A stretch of DNA of 64,000 nucleotides from contig DATLTS010000053.1 in NCBI GenBank assembly GCA_035533475.1, positions 1 through 64,000 of the forward strand. Direction: 5' to 3'. The position numbers and the translations under genes were made by a program. Below are positions 9,615 through 20,036 of this stretch, piece after piece. This stretch comes from Mycobacteriales bacterium. GTDB taxonomy: Bacteria > Actinomycetota > Actinomycetes > DATLTS01. Position 1 is the stretch's first letter, and each line of letters begins with the position of its first letter. The notes beneath the pieces were generated by a model. It saw nothing but the letters and a program-made list of their open reading frames with translations. It was not told where the DNA came from and did no database searches.

Positions 9615-11375
9615 ATGTCTGCTATCACAGGTGTGCCCCGGTGCTGGGCGGCCCGCCGCGCCATGGTTGGCCGCCGCGGCGTCCTGACAGCGACGGTGGT
9701 CGTTTCGGTGGTCTCCGCCGGCTTTGGCGGAGTCGGCGGGCCTGCCGCCGCCCTGGCGTCGTCCAGCGCCGCGGCAGCCACCCTGGTGGGCCCGAACGCG
9801 ACCGTACCTCCAGCGACCTGTGGACCAGGATCGGTCCCCGAGCATGGGGTGCAGGGCGAGGTGCCGCTCAAGGACCGTCAGGATGGCCGCTCGCAGCTTG
9901 GGTATCGCTGCAACCTCATCCTGGTCGGCCAGCACCAAGGCCAGGGTGCCGGATGGCAGAACGCCTGGTATGGCCACTGCGACTACTACGACACCAAGAC
10001 CAGCGTTGATCCAACCAAGTTCCCAAATGGTGGCGGCAACGGTCAGATCAACCCAGGAACCCAGGTAGTCGATGTCTCAAACCCGGCGCACCCCGAGCTG
10101 ACCGGGAACCTGGACACTCCGGCTCTGGACGGCCCCTGGGAGTCACTCAAGGTCAACCAGCCCCGCGGTCTACTCGCTGGCGTGGGCGGCTTCGGCGGGG
10201 ATGTGGCAGGTCCGCTGTACTTTGACGTGTACGACGTCAAAACCGATTGCGCACACCCCAAGCTCCTCGCCAGCGTCCCATTTGATACCCCGAACGGCCA
10301 CGAAGGAAATTGGGCGCCAGACGGGATGACCTACTACGGGACGAACCTCGCAGGGGGACTCTCCGCCGCCATCGATGTCTCGAACCCCGCCTCACCCGCC
10401 CCGATCACGGTTGGCCAACCCGGTGGTTGCGCGGTTAATCACGGTTTGTCACTCAGCGATGACGGCAAGACGCTATACGTGGCCTGCATCTCCCCCGAGG
10501 GTCTGAAGATCGTGGACACCAGCGCGATTCAGGACCGTGCAGCCGGCGCGACCTTCGGCTCGACGATCGGCTCCCTGAGCTGGTCCGACGGGTCGACCGG
10601 CCAGGTGCCAATTCCGATCAGCTACGGCACTCACCCGTACATTCTGTTCGTCGACGAAGGCGGAGGAACGTGTTGCGGGGGTGTGAGCGGTGTTCCGGCC
10701 GGAGCGGCCCGAATCATCGACATCGCGAATCCCGCCGCTCCGAAGATTATCTCGGTGCTGCGGTTGGCGATCCAGACTCCGAAGTACGCCAAGCAAAACC
10801 AGGCCGAGATCGCAGGCAACGGTTCGTTCGGTTACCAGGCGCACTACTGCGCGGTGGACCGGGAGCATAACCCGACCGCGGCGGCCTGCGGATATTTCCA
10901 ATCCGGGATACGGGTCTTCGACATCCGCAACCCCTACCAACCGCACGAAATCGCGTACTTCAACCCACCGGCTCAAGTGGCCAAGCACGGGCAACTTCCC
11001 GGCTCGGAACACGACGGCGGGCCGAACAACAGCCAACCGCCCAATATGACAGCGGACTGGTGCAGTTCGCAGATCCGGTTCTATACCGCCGCCGATGGCA
11101 GTCATGAGTTGTGGGCACAGTGTCAGGACAACGGGTTCATGGTGCTCAAATTCACCAACGCTGTGTACCCGCTGCCGGAGTTACCGGCCCAGGCCCCGAC
11201 GTTCACGGTGGCACCGAAGGCGCCAGCCCGCACAGCCGTACTGGGCGTCAAGTTTACGAGCACGCAAAGCGGCCCGCTGCCGCGGACGGGTGGCTCCCCG
11301 CTGCTCGCCGTCTGCGCGCTTCTGGCCACAGTCGTGGGCGCGGGGCTACTCCGCCGTGCCCGGTCCAAACCCTGA
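9615..11375 (+). CDS. LVIVD-repeat cell-wall-anchored protein, paralogue 3
   Basis: 586 residues. The ATG is preceded by GGAGGT 5 nt upstream. An N-terminal signal runs to about residue 50. It shares the Cys-containing GHCDYYDT segment, the repeated 'VDVSNPAHPEL' and 'IDIANPAAPKII' blades, and the strongly conserved C-terminal half of the other two copies. A 15-20 residue insertion after the CDYYDT block (about 125-142, rich in G and N) distinguishes it. LPRTGG at about residue 555 and a helix plus RRARS tail complete a sortase signal. Its closeness to paralogue 2 in the repeat region suggests local duplication and inversion. Confidence 0.85.
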   Translation: MSAITGVPRCWAARRAMVGRRGVLTATVVVSVVSAGFGGVGGPAAALASSSAAAATLVGPNATVPPATCGPGSVPEHGVQGEVPLKDRQDGRSQLGYRCNLILVGQHQGQGAGWQNAWYGHCDYYDTKTSVDPTKFPNGGGNGQINPGTQVVDVSNPAHPELTGNLDTPALDGPWESLKVNQPRGLLAGVGGFGGDVAGPLYFDVYDVKTDCAHPKLLASVPFDTPNGHEGNWAPDGMTYYGTNLAGGLSAAIDVSNPASPAPITVGQPGGCAVNHGLSLSDDGKTLYVACISPEGLKIVDTSAIQDRAAGATFGSTIGSLSWSDGSTGQVPIPISYGTHPYILFVDEGGGTCCGGVSGVPAGAARIIDIANPAAPKIISVLRLAIQTPKYAKQNQAEIAGNGSFGYQAHYCAVDREHNPTAAACGYFQSGIRVFDIRNPYQPHEIAYFNPPAQVAKHGQLPGSEHDGGPNNSQPPNMTADWCSSQIRFYTAADGSHELWAQCQDNGFMVLKFTNAVYPLPELPAQAPTFTVAPKAPARTAVLGVKFTSTQSGPLPRTGGSPLLAVCALLATVVGAGLLRRARSKP

Positions 11376-11450
11376 AGTGTCCAGAAGCTCAGGTCGGCGT
11401 CGTCCGCTCACCAAGCGTGACCTTGCAGGCGCCAAGTCTCCCGCGCTGAC

Positions 11451-11478
11451 GCAGCGTGAGGGTCTACCCTGACGCTGC
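11451..11478 (+). terminator. Long hairpin downstream of LVIVD paralogue 3
   Basis: GCAGCGTGAGGGT (11451-11463) and ACCCTGACGCTGC (11466-11478) form a 12-bp stem with one G-G mismatch and a 2-nt loop, about 75 nt after the stop codon. There is no run of T after it, so it could be a U-tract-less terminator or the end of a lost mobile element. Confidence 0.4.
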
Positions 11479-11567
11479 AGGTGCACAACCGTGTCGAGGC
11501 AGCGATTCGCGCCGCCAAAGAAGGTTGGCTGTAGAGGTACGCTCATCGGAGACCGCGCGTTCGACCC

Positions 11568-11834
11568 CTACGCTGACGCGCGGCGAGCCTCGGTGTTGGT
11601 ACCTGCCGGACTGAGCCGGATGACGGGACCCTCGAGCAGCGGTTGCGAGTTCGCATTCTGTGAGGCGCGGTGCACCCGTGTGTACGGTGCGCGAACCCCG
11701 GTCAGGGGGTCGTCATCCCGACCGTCCTCAGGCACCTCGAAGGTAGGGATGATCTTCCCCCGGTGGTAGACCCGAATCTCGAGGACATACTGCTGGATGA
11801 GGGTGAAGGGCGCCAGAAGTTCAGTCGCGCTCAT
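11568..11834 (-). CDS. Small hypothetical protein or gene fragment
   Basis: An 88-residue frame whose ATG overlaps the stop codon of the degenerate transposase (ATGA). The first half (MSATELLAPFTLIQQYVLEI…) looks protein-like; the second half is less convincing. I do not recognise the family. It may be host sequence read through from the element or a fragment of an interrupted gene. Confidence 0.25.
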   Translation of the reverse strand: MSATELLAPFTLIQQYVLEIRVYHRGKIIPTFEVPEDGRDDDPLTGVRAPYTRVHRASQNANSQPLLEGPVIRLSPAGTNTEARRASA

Positions 11835-13009
11835 GCGGCAGATTCGTATTCGTGCAGGAGGCCGCCGAGGATGTCGCATCGGCGAACGTCGGTGAAGGCG
11901 ACCGGCTTATCCGGGTATGGCGGACCGGATGCGCAGTCGAGTAGCCGGCCGCGGAGAAGGACGACGACGGTTATAGTGTTAGACGTAGATCGCCAGAATG
12001 CGTTCCAGGTGCCGGCGGCCGACGATGAGCATCCAGTCCAAGGCTTCGGTGCGCACGGTGCGGACCCATCGTTCCGCGTACGCGTTCGCGCGGGGTGAGC
12101 CACCGGCGTGGGTATGATCCGCAGGCCTTCGGAGCGAAACACTTCGTCGAACGCCCTGGTGAACTTGGTGTCCCGGTCGCGGATCAGGAACTTCATCGCC
12201 ATGCCCGCGTCGGCGAGGTCGGCGAGCAGGTTACGGGCGACTTGGGTCACCCACGGCCCGGTCGGATGCGCGGTCACGCCGAAGATGTGCACCGCTCGGG
12301 TCCGAACCTCGATCGCAAACAGCACGTAGAGCCTGGTCAGCCCGACGGTGTCGACGGTGAAGAAGTCGATCGCCAGGATGCCGGCGGCCTGGGCGCGCAG
12401 GAAGCCGAGCCAGCCGGGCCCGGTCCGCCGCGGCGCCGGCCCGATCCGGTGCGCCCGCAGCAGCCTGCGGATGCTGCTCGCGCCGACCCGGATGCCGAGC
12501 TTGCGCAGCTCGCCTTGGATCCTCACGCATCCCCAGGAGGCGTTTTCCCGGCCGAGTCGAAGGATCAACTCCACGGTCGGTGAAGGCAGCGGCGGCCGAC
12601 CGGTCCGGCCGGCTTGTCTTCCCCACCGTCGCCATTTGCGGGCGGCCAGTTCCCGCTGCCAGCGCAGCAGCGTCGCCGGGGTGATGAGAAACGCAGCCCA
12701 GCGCGCTCTCGGCAGTAGCCGGCCCAGCCCGGCCAGCAGCGCCCGATCCGCCGGTCGGTAGCTCACCCGGCCGGATACCTGGCGGGCCAGCACGGCGAGT
12801 TGATGGCGCAAGACCAGGATCTCGACGTCCTTGTTCGTCTCGTCGCGACGCATCGAAACGATCAACTCAAGGATCCGGCGCAAGCCGAGAAAGAAGAACG
12901 ACCACAGCATGGCAACCATGATCCAATATTGCCATCCGTGTTCTCCGGACGGCCCGCCGAAAACCGTCCTCACGAGCGCGAATCCGGCTTCTGGACCCCT
13001 ACAGCCCAC
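11831..13009 (-). pseudogene. Frameshifted integrase-core (IS3/IS481-like) transposase
   Basis: The likely start is the ATG at 12919 or 12910 (MVAMLWSFFFL…). The N-terminal part has DVEILVLRHQLAVLARQV, as in actinobacterial integrase-type transposases. The rve core begins at AIDFFTVDTVGLTRLYVLF with the first Asp, and the second Asp is in LIRDRDTKF. Downstream of TPVAHPA the frame is wrong. The expected sequence (PRANAYAERWVRTVRTEALDW…) is encoded in another frame from about 12105 leftward, and there an in-frame TAA interrupts IYV*HYN. The catalytic Glu is therefore lost from the main frame, and the transposase should be inactive. I did not find terminal inverted repeats. Confidence 0.75.
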
Positions 13010-13175
13010 CTGGGCCGAGTAGGTCCGCCATAGGATGATCCCGACGTCCAGCGAGAGAGCGAAGCGGGTGGCGACCGGTTGCTGCGCTTCTCATACACCC
13101 GATGGCCGACGTCCGGGTGATCGAAACCGGCGTTCGGCGCGTCCAGATCCTGACGAATTCCTATGTACGATCCGC

Positions 13176-13181
13176 TATACT
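13176..13181 (+). promoter_or_regulatory. -10 element of a leaderless promoter for the HTH-MNT gene
   Basis: TATACT lies 6 nt before the ATG at 13188, with no Shine-Dalgarno between. This spacing puts the transcription start at or next to the start codon, as in actinobacterial leaderless mRNAs. The AT-rich stretch in an otherwise GC-rich region may also be the autoregulatory operator of the encoded HTH domain. Confidence 0.5.
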
Positions 13182-13187
13182 AAGCCT

Positions 13188-13706
13188 ATGCCCGAGAGGT
13201 CGGCGGCTGAACTGCTCCGAGATGCGCGAACGAAGGCTGGGCTGTCCCAGACGGAGTTGGCAGCCCGGGCTGGGGTGACCCAGAGCGTGGTCAGTGTGTA
13301 CGAGTCGGGTCGGCGCCAGCCGGCATTGCCGACCCTGGCCGGGCTCGTGGCGGCAGCCGGCTACGAGTTGGATGTGCGGCTACGTAGCCTGGCGCCGGCG
13401 CCGCGGGCGCTTTCGGGCCCATTGGGGCGTCGGGTGCGCCGTCATCACCCGCGCCTCGTCCGGATCGCCGCTGCGTACGGGGTGCGGCTGATCGGCGTGT
13501 TCGGCAGCGTCGCGCGGGGCGAGGAGCGGATCAATAGCGACCTTGACCTACTCGTCGAGTTTCCAACCGAGTTCAGCTTGTTCCAGATGGGCCGGCTGGC
13601 CAGCGAGTTGGAGGCTGTCCTCGGCGCGCGGGTAGACCTCGTACCCGCCGCCGATCTCAAACCAGGTGTGCGAGCCAACGTGCTCGCCGAACTGGTCGAG
13701 CTGTGA
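13188..13706 (+). CDS. mntA: XRE-type HTH fused to MNT nucleotidyltransferase (MntA-like antitoxin)
   Basis: 172 residues. Residues 5-62 form a Cro/C1-type helix-turn-helix (LSQTELAARAGVTQSVVSVYE). Residues 80-172 form a minimal nucleotidyltransferase with the GSx10DxD motif intact (G106, S107, D118, D120). In characterised HepT/MntA systems the MNT protein neutralises HepT by adding AMP to its active-site tyrosine. Here the HTH fusion could add direct autorepression. I chose the ATG at 13188 because the longer frame from 13035 is not protein-like and a -10 box sits immediately upstream. The gene overlaps hepT by GTGA, as is usual for the pair. Confidence 0.85.
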   Translation: MPERSAAELLRDARTKAGLSQTELAARAGVTQSVVSVYESGRRQPALPTLAGLVAAAGYELDVRLRSLAPAPRALSGPLGRRVRRHHPRLVRIAAAYGVRLIGVFGSVARGEERINSDLDLLVEFPTEFSLFQMGRLASELEAVLGARVDLVPAADLKPGVRANVLAELVEL

Positions 13707-14044
13707 CGCGCCGGGACTCTCAGCGGCTGACGGACATCACGACCGCCGTCGCCGCGATTCGGGCCCATCTGTCCCGTGGCGACATGTCCGACGCGCTCAT
13801 CTTCGACGCCGTCCGCGTCCGGCTCATCGAAATCGGCGAGGCGGTCAAAGCGCTCGACCTCGCACTACTGGCGAGCGAGCCGACCATTCCCTGGGCGAAG
13901 ATCGCCGGTATGCGCGACCAGCTCGCCCATCACTACTTCGACACCTCACACGCCATCGTGACCGGTACCGTCCACCACGACCTGCCCGAACTCGAGCAAG
14001 CGGTCGAACGGCTCACTTCGAGATTGACCCAGCAAGCTGAGTAG
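13703..14044 (+). CDS. hepT: HepT-like toxin (DUF86, HEPN ribonuclease)
   Basis: 113 residues, all-helical. The HEPN catalytic motif R-x4-H-x-Y is intact (R71, H76, Y78 in RDQLAHHYF). Family members are RNases or tRNA-cleaving toxins silenced by the cognate MNT antitoxin, which modifies the motif tyrosine. The GTG start lies in the stop codon of the antitoxin gene. Its position between IS remnants fits horizontal spread. With both partners intact the pair is probably functional. Confidence 0.85.
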   Translation: MTRRDSQRLTDITTAVAAIRAHLSRGDMSDALIFDAVRVRLIEIGEAVKALDLALLASEPTIPWAKIAGMRDQLAHHYFDTSHAIVTGTVHHDLPELEQAVERLTSRLTQQAE

Positions 14045-14170
14045 CAGCCGCTCGGATCGGACACCCGTTGCTGGAAAACGCTGAGCATCCACGTCATGGC
14101 CGCGCCGAGCATCGCTGCCCTCGGCCTAGCATGAGGTTGCCGCGATCGACTTTCCTCCCTGGGAGACACC

Positions 14171-15115
14171 ATGGAAACGGCGTTCACCCTGCTTGTGGGT
14201 ATCCAGCATCCGCTTCAGCAGGCTGTCATGGGCGGCGTGTCCGTCCCCGAGCTGGCCGGCGCCGTGGCGCACGCCGGGGCCCTGGGAATGCTGTGTGAGT
14301 TCGATGACGAAGCTGCCTCTGAGCGGATGACCCGGGCCTTGAAGCTCGGCGGCGGCGGTGCCATCGGGATGGGTTTCTTCGGACAGTGGATCGATCGAGA
14401 TCTGGAGACATTCGAGATAGCCTCCGACCGGTTGCGGGTCGTCGAGGTCTTCTGGAGCGCGCCGGACGCGGCTCTGGTCGCCCGGGCGCGCCGATCGGGA
14501 GCCGCGCTGGTCGGCTGGCAGGTCGGTTCCCTCGACGAAGCCCTTGGGGCAGTCGACGTCGGCTGCGACTTTGTGGTCGCCCAGGGAAGGGAGGCCGGAG
14601 GCCACGTCCGGGGCACCCTCCCTCGGCAGGAGCTGCTGGAGCTTGTCCTGTCCCACGTCAGCGTTCCTGTCGTCACCGCAGGGGGGATCACCACGGCTGC
14701 GGACGTCCTCGCAGCGATCGCGGAGGGCGCGGCAGCGGTGCGCGTCGGCACCCGGTTCGTCGCCACGAAAGAGTCCAATGCGCACCCGGAATACGTACAG
14801 GCGCTGCTCGCCGCAACATCCGGTGACCAGACGGTCCTCACGACCGCGTTCGGAGTCGGCTGGCCGGATGCGCCGCACCGTGTGCTCGCCAGTGCCGTGG
14901 CCGCCGCCGAGCAGTTCGAGGGCGAGGTCGTTGGACAGGTGAGCGGCCCGGGTGGACCGTCCCCCGTCCCCCGCTTTTCGGTGGTCACCCCGTCCATCAA
15001 GGCGGTGGGACACATCGATGCCATGGCTCTCTATGCCGGCACCGGCGTCGGCGCCGTGACCGCGGTCCTGCCTGCTGCGGAGGTCGTCGCCGACCTCGTT
15101 TCACAGCTTGACTGA
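14171..15115 (+). CDS. Nitronate monooxygenase (2-nitropropane dioxygenase family)
   Basis: 314 residues, a TIM-barrel FMN enzyme. Diagnostic segments are VVAQGREAGGHVRG (about 135-148), PVVTAGGITTAADVLAAI (about 172) for phosphate binding, and VRVGTRFVATKES (about 195). The family oxidises alkyl nitronates to carbonyl compounds and nitrite, but many members have other FMN-dependent roles. The ATG has GGGAG upstream. It stands alone between the HepT pair and IS remnants, with no operon partner. Confidence 0.85.
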   Translation: METAFTLLVGIQHPLQQAVMGGVSVPELAGAVAHAGALGMLCEFDDEAASERMTRALKLGGGGAIGMGFFGQWIDRDLETFEIASDRLRVVEVFWSAPDAALVARARRSGAALVGWQVGSLDEALGAVDVGCDFVVAQGREAGGHVRGTLPRQELLELVLSHVSVPVVTAGGITTAADVLAAIAEGAAAVRVGTRFVATKESNAHPEYVQALLAATSGDQTVLTTAFGVGWPDAPHRVLASAVAAAEQFEGEVVGQVSGPGGPSPVPRFSVVTPSIKAVGHIDAMALYAGTGVGAVTAVLPAAEVVADLVSQLD

Positions 15116-15149
15116 AGCGTGGTGTCCGCGAGCACCTAGGGTAGTTGTC

Positions 15150-15395
15150 TCGGTTTTCAGCGGCGATTGATTCGAGGGCTACTCGGCCGGGTCGCACCTT
15201 CTCGAGGATGGCGGCGGCGCTGGCGGTCCAGACAAGCGGTTTTGGATTGTTGTTGTTCGCGTCGAGGTAGGCCTGGATGGCCGCGATGAGGTCGGGCACC
15301 GAGTGGAAGACGCCGCGGCGGATGGCCTTGTCGGTGATGTCGCGAAACCAGCGTTCCACCAAGTTGAGCCAGGAACTGGAGGTGGTGCCGCGGCT
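15150..15395 (-). pseudogene. IS630-type transposase C-terminal remnant
   Basis: In one minus-strand frame the region reads SSSWLNLVERWFRDITDKA followed by RGVFHSVPDLIAAIQAYLDANNNNP and LVWTASAAAILEKV. This matches the end of IS630-family transposases, including the catalytic Glu in LVERWF. Nothing upstream belongs to the same gene; the sequence switches abruptly to another transposase at about 15395-15410. It is a fragment of about 80 residues and non-functional. Confidence 0.7.
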
Positions 15396-15399
15396 GACG

Positions 15400-15800
15400 G
15401 CCGTCCTCCAACAGGCTCATCGACAACTCCCGCGCCCGCTGCGTCGTCCACGCCTCATTGGGATGTGCGGTGACCCCGACCAAGCGAACCTGGCGGGCAC
15501 GGATCTCGATCGGGAACAGCACGTCCAGCGTCTTGAGCAGCACCATTTCAACAGTGAAGAAGTCGGTAGCCAGGATCCCGGCCGCCTGCGCCCGCAGGAA
15601 CGCCCGCCACGTGCTTGAAGCGCGGTGCCGTGCGGGGCAGCGCCCGGCTCAGTGCGGCCAACATGGCCCGGTCGACCGGCCGATACTCGACCCGTTTCAC
15701 CTGACGCCGCACGACCGCGAGCTGGTGGCGCAGGACGAGGATCTCGAGCTCCTTGGCCGCGTCGTCCCGGGCGCTCCCCCACGCTCAATCCGAGCCCGCT
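15400..15800 (-). pseudogene. Integrase-type transposase remnant with internal deletion
   Basis: Pieces in two frames resemble the transposase at 11.8-13.0 kb: KELEILVLRHQLAVVRRQV and VEYRPVDRAMLAALSRALP (N-terminal part), then AFLRAQAAGILATDFFTVE and LLKTLDVLFPIEIRARQVR (start of the rve core). The central portion linking them is deleted, with a frame change at about 15610, and the C-terminal half is replaced by the IS630 fragment. This is a dead relic. Confidence 0.65.
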
Positions 15801-15957
15801 CAGGTTTCTGCACCCGACAGTCGCCTACCCCAAGATGACCACGCCAGAGCCGACCGTAGTTGCGCGCTGACGCCCAGCCACCAAGACGATCTTCTTGGCC
15901 ACCACCCACGGGCCGATGCCAGAACCCAATCGGTGGATTCAGGCTTGGGCCTCTGGG

Positions 15958-18679
<2,722 letters not shown>

Positions 18680-18684
18680 GCTTC

Positions 18685-18713
18685 GAGTCTGCTGATTTTC
18701 TGGGATCAGTCAA
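18685..18713 (-). promoter_or_regulatory. furA-katG promoter and FurA operator
   Basis: On the minus strand TTGACT (18713-18708) serves as a -35 element, with CAGACT (18691-18686) as -10 at 16 nt. The spacer contains CTGAT-N8-ATCAG (18692-18709) and an AGAAAA core. It strongly recalls the AT-rich FurA-binding site upstream of mycobacterial furA, from memory of that family. Initiation would fall at or near the GTG start. Confidence 0.6.
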
Positions 18714-18944
18714 CTTACGGGCACCCACCACGACGATGCGCCCCACAGCGCCTCACCGGTCGACGCCACGCCGCACGCGTGCGTTCCCCCGGCCGATGAA
18801 ATGCAGCGCGGCACCTGCCCGGCGTGTTGTCCAGCTCAAGGAACGCCGCCGACCGAGCCGTCTCCACGCGTGGATCACGATCGGCAGGCAGGCCCACCGG
18901 TATCCCGCCGCGCTCGCCGGCCCGGGTATGAACCGGCCGTCGGG

Positions 18945-19166
18945 TCAGCGTGTTTTGGGCCGGGGCTTCCCCTTGCTCGCTTTCGACCTCTCCAACCGCG
19001 CGTCAGGTCCCGGGACGAACAGGCCCTCATGCCCGTCGACTTCCCAGCGCACCAGGTACGGCGGCATACCCCTCGAGCCCCGGACGTCGATCACTGTGCC
19101 ACGGCGAACCAACTCGCCGACCCGGTGCCCGCGAACCACGACATGATCACCAACAGTTGCCTGCAT
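18945..19166 (-). CDS. DUF1918 domain protein
   Basis: 73 residues from the ATG at 19166, which has GGAGG upstream; the longer frame to 19343 is not supported. MQATVGDHVVVRGHRVG followed by R-G-T-V-I-D-V and PPYLVRWEVDGHEGLFVPG is the DUF1918 pattern, a small SH3-like barrel common in actinobacteria with no established function. A basic tail (KASKGKPRPKTR) follows. No operon partner is evident. Confidence 0.85.
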   Translation of the reverse strand: MQATVGDHVVVRGHRVGELVRRGTVIDVRGSRGMPPYLVRWEVDGHEGLFVPGPDARLERSKASKGKPRPKTR

Positions 19167-19412
19167 GGCGGCCTCCCTCGACACCCCCATCCTGACCCCG
19201 CCGGGCCGGAAACACCAGCGGTCGGCCCCAGCCTGGACGCGGGACTGGTTGCCCAGGCAGTCGACCCTCGATCCGGGCACGGCAACATCGTCTGCGCGCG
19301 GTCCCTCTGCGGTGTTGTTCGGTCGCCAGCCCCCGTTCGTCATGACCCGCCAAGGTCTCGGGCGGTGGGACGGGTTCTGCCCGCCGGCAGCGCCGCGCTC
19401 GTGACCTCCGGA

Positions 19413-20027
19413 CTACGCGGATCCGGTGACGCCCGACGTGTTCCGCATCCGCCGGCCACGGTCACCTGCGGTCCCGGCCCGGACGGTGACGATCGCGCCG
19501 TTCGGCGTCTGCGACCAGGGAATCGCGTCGGGTCCTGCGCCTTGCAGGTGACCGAGCGCGATGCGCAAGGTGTCGCCGTGGGTCACGATGACGACTACAG
19601 GTCCTGGCGGTCGAGCTGCCAGTGCCGTGAGGAAGCAGGCGACTCGCCGGTAGACGTCTCGTGTGCTTTCCCCGCCCGGTGGGCGCCAGTCCGGGTCGGA
19701 CCACTGGGGCTGCGCGGGCGATGTCCATACCTCAGCCGAGCGACGCCCCTCGAACGTTCCGAGGCCCCGCTCGCGCAGCGCTGCCGTCGTCTGAAGGGGC
19801 GCGCCGAGTCGGGTAGCGATGGGGACGGCGGTTTGCACCGCACGGGCGAGGTCACTGGAGATGACGGCCAAGGCGCCGCTGTGCGCGAGCGTGCGAGAAG
19901 CGGTGCGTGCTTGGTGGTGACCGAGTTCGGTGAGCGGGACATGCGATGTCTGGCCCTGCACGCGCCCTTCGGCATTCCACTCGCTTTGACCGTGCCGCAC
20001 GAAGTGCAGGACGAGCGACGGCTTCAT
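19413..20027 (-). CDS. Histidine phosphatase family protein, possible alpha-ribazole-5'-phosphate phosphatase
   Basis: 204 residues. The phosphohistidine motif LHFVRHGQSEWN (H12) and the second catalytic histidine in VIVTHGDTLR place it in the phosphoglycerate-mutase superfamily. It is the last gene of the cobalamin operon, 9 bp behind cysG/cobA. That position suggests removal of the 5'-phosphate from alpha-ribazole phosphate or adenosylcobalamin phosphate during nucleotide-loop assembly. Sequence alone cannot separate this from other phosphatases of the superfamily. Confidence 0.75.
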   Translation of the reverse strand: MKPSLVLHFVRHGQSEWNAEGRVQGQTSHVPLTELGHHQARTASRTLAHSGALAVISSDLARAVQTAVPIATRLGAPLQTTAALRERGLGTFEGRRSAEVWTSPAQPQWSDPDWRPPGGESTRDVYRRVACFLTALAARPPGPVVVIVTHGDTLRIALGHLQGAGPDAIPWSQTPNGAIVTVRAGTAGDRGRRMRNTSGVTGSA

Positions 20028-20036
20028 CGGGCGGCG

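Noticed and set aside
837-11375. Sortase gene for the LPRTGG proteins
   Set aside because: No TLxTC-type sortase frame was seen in the window; it must lie elsewhere.
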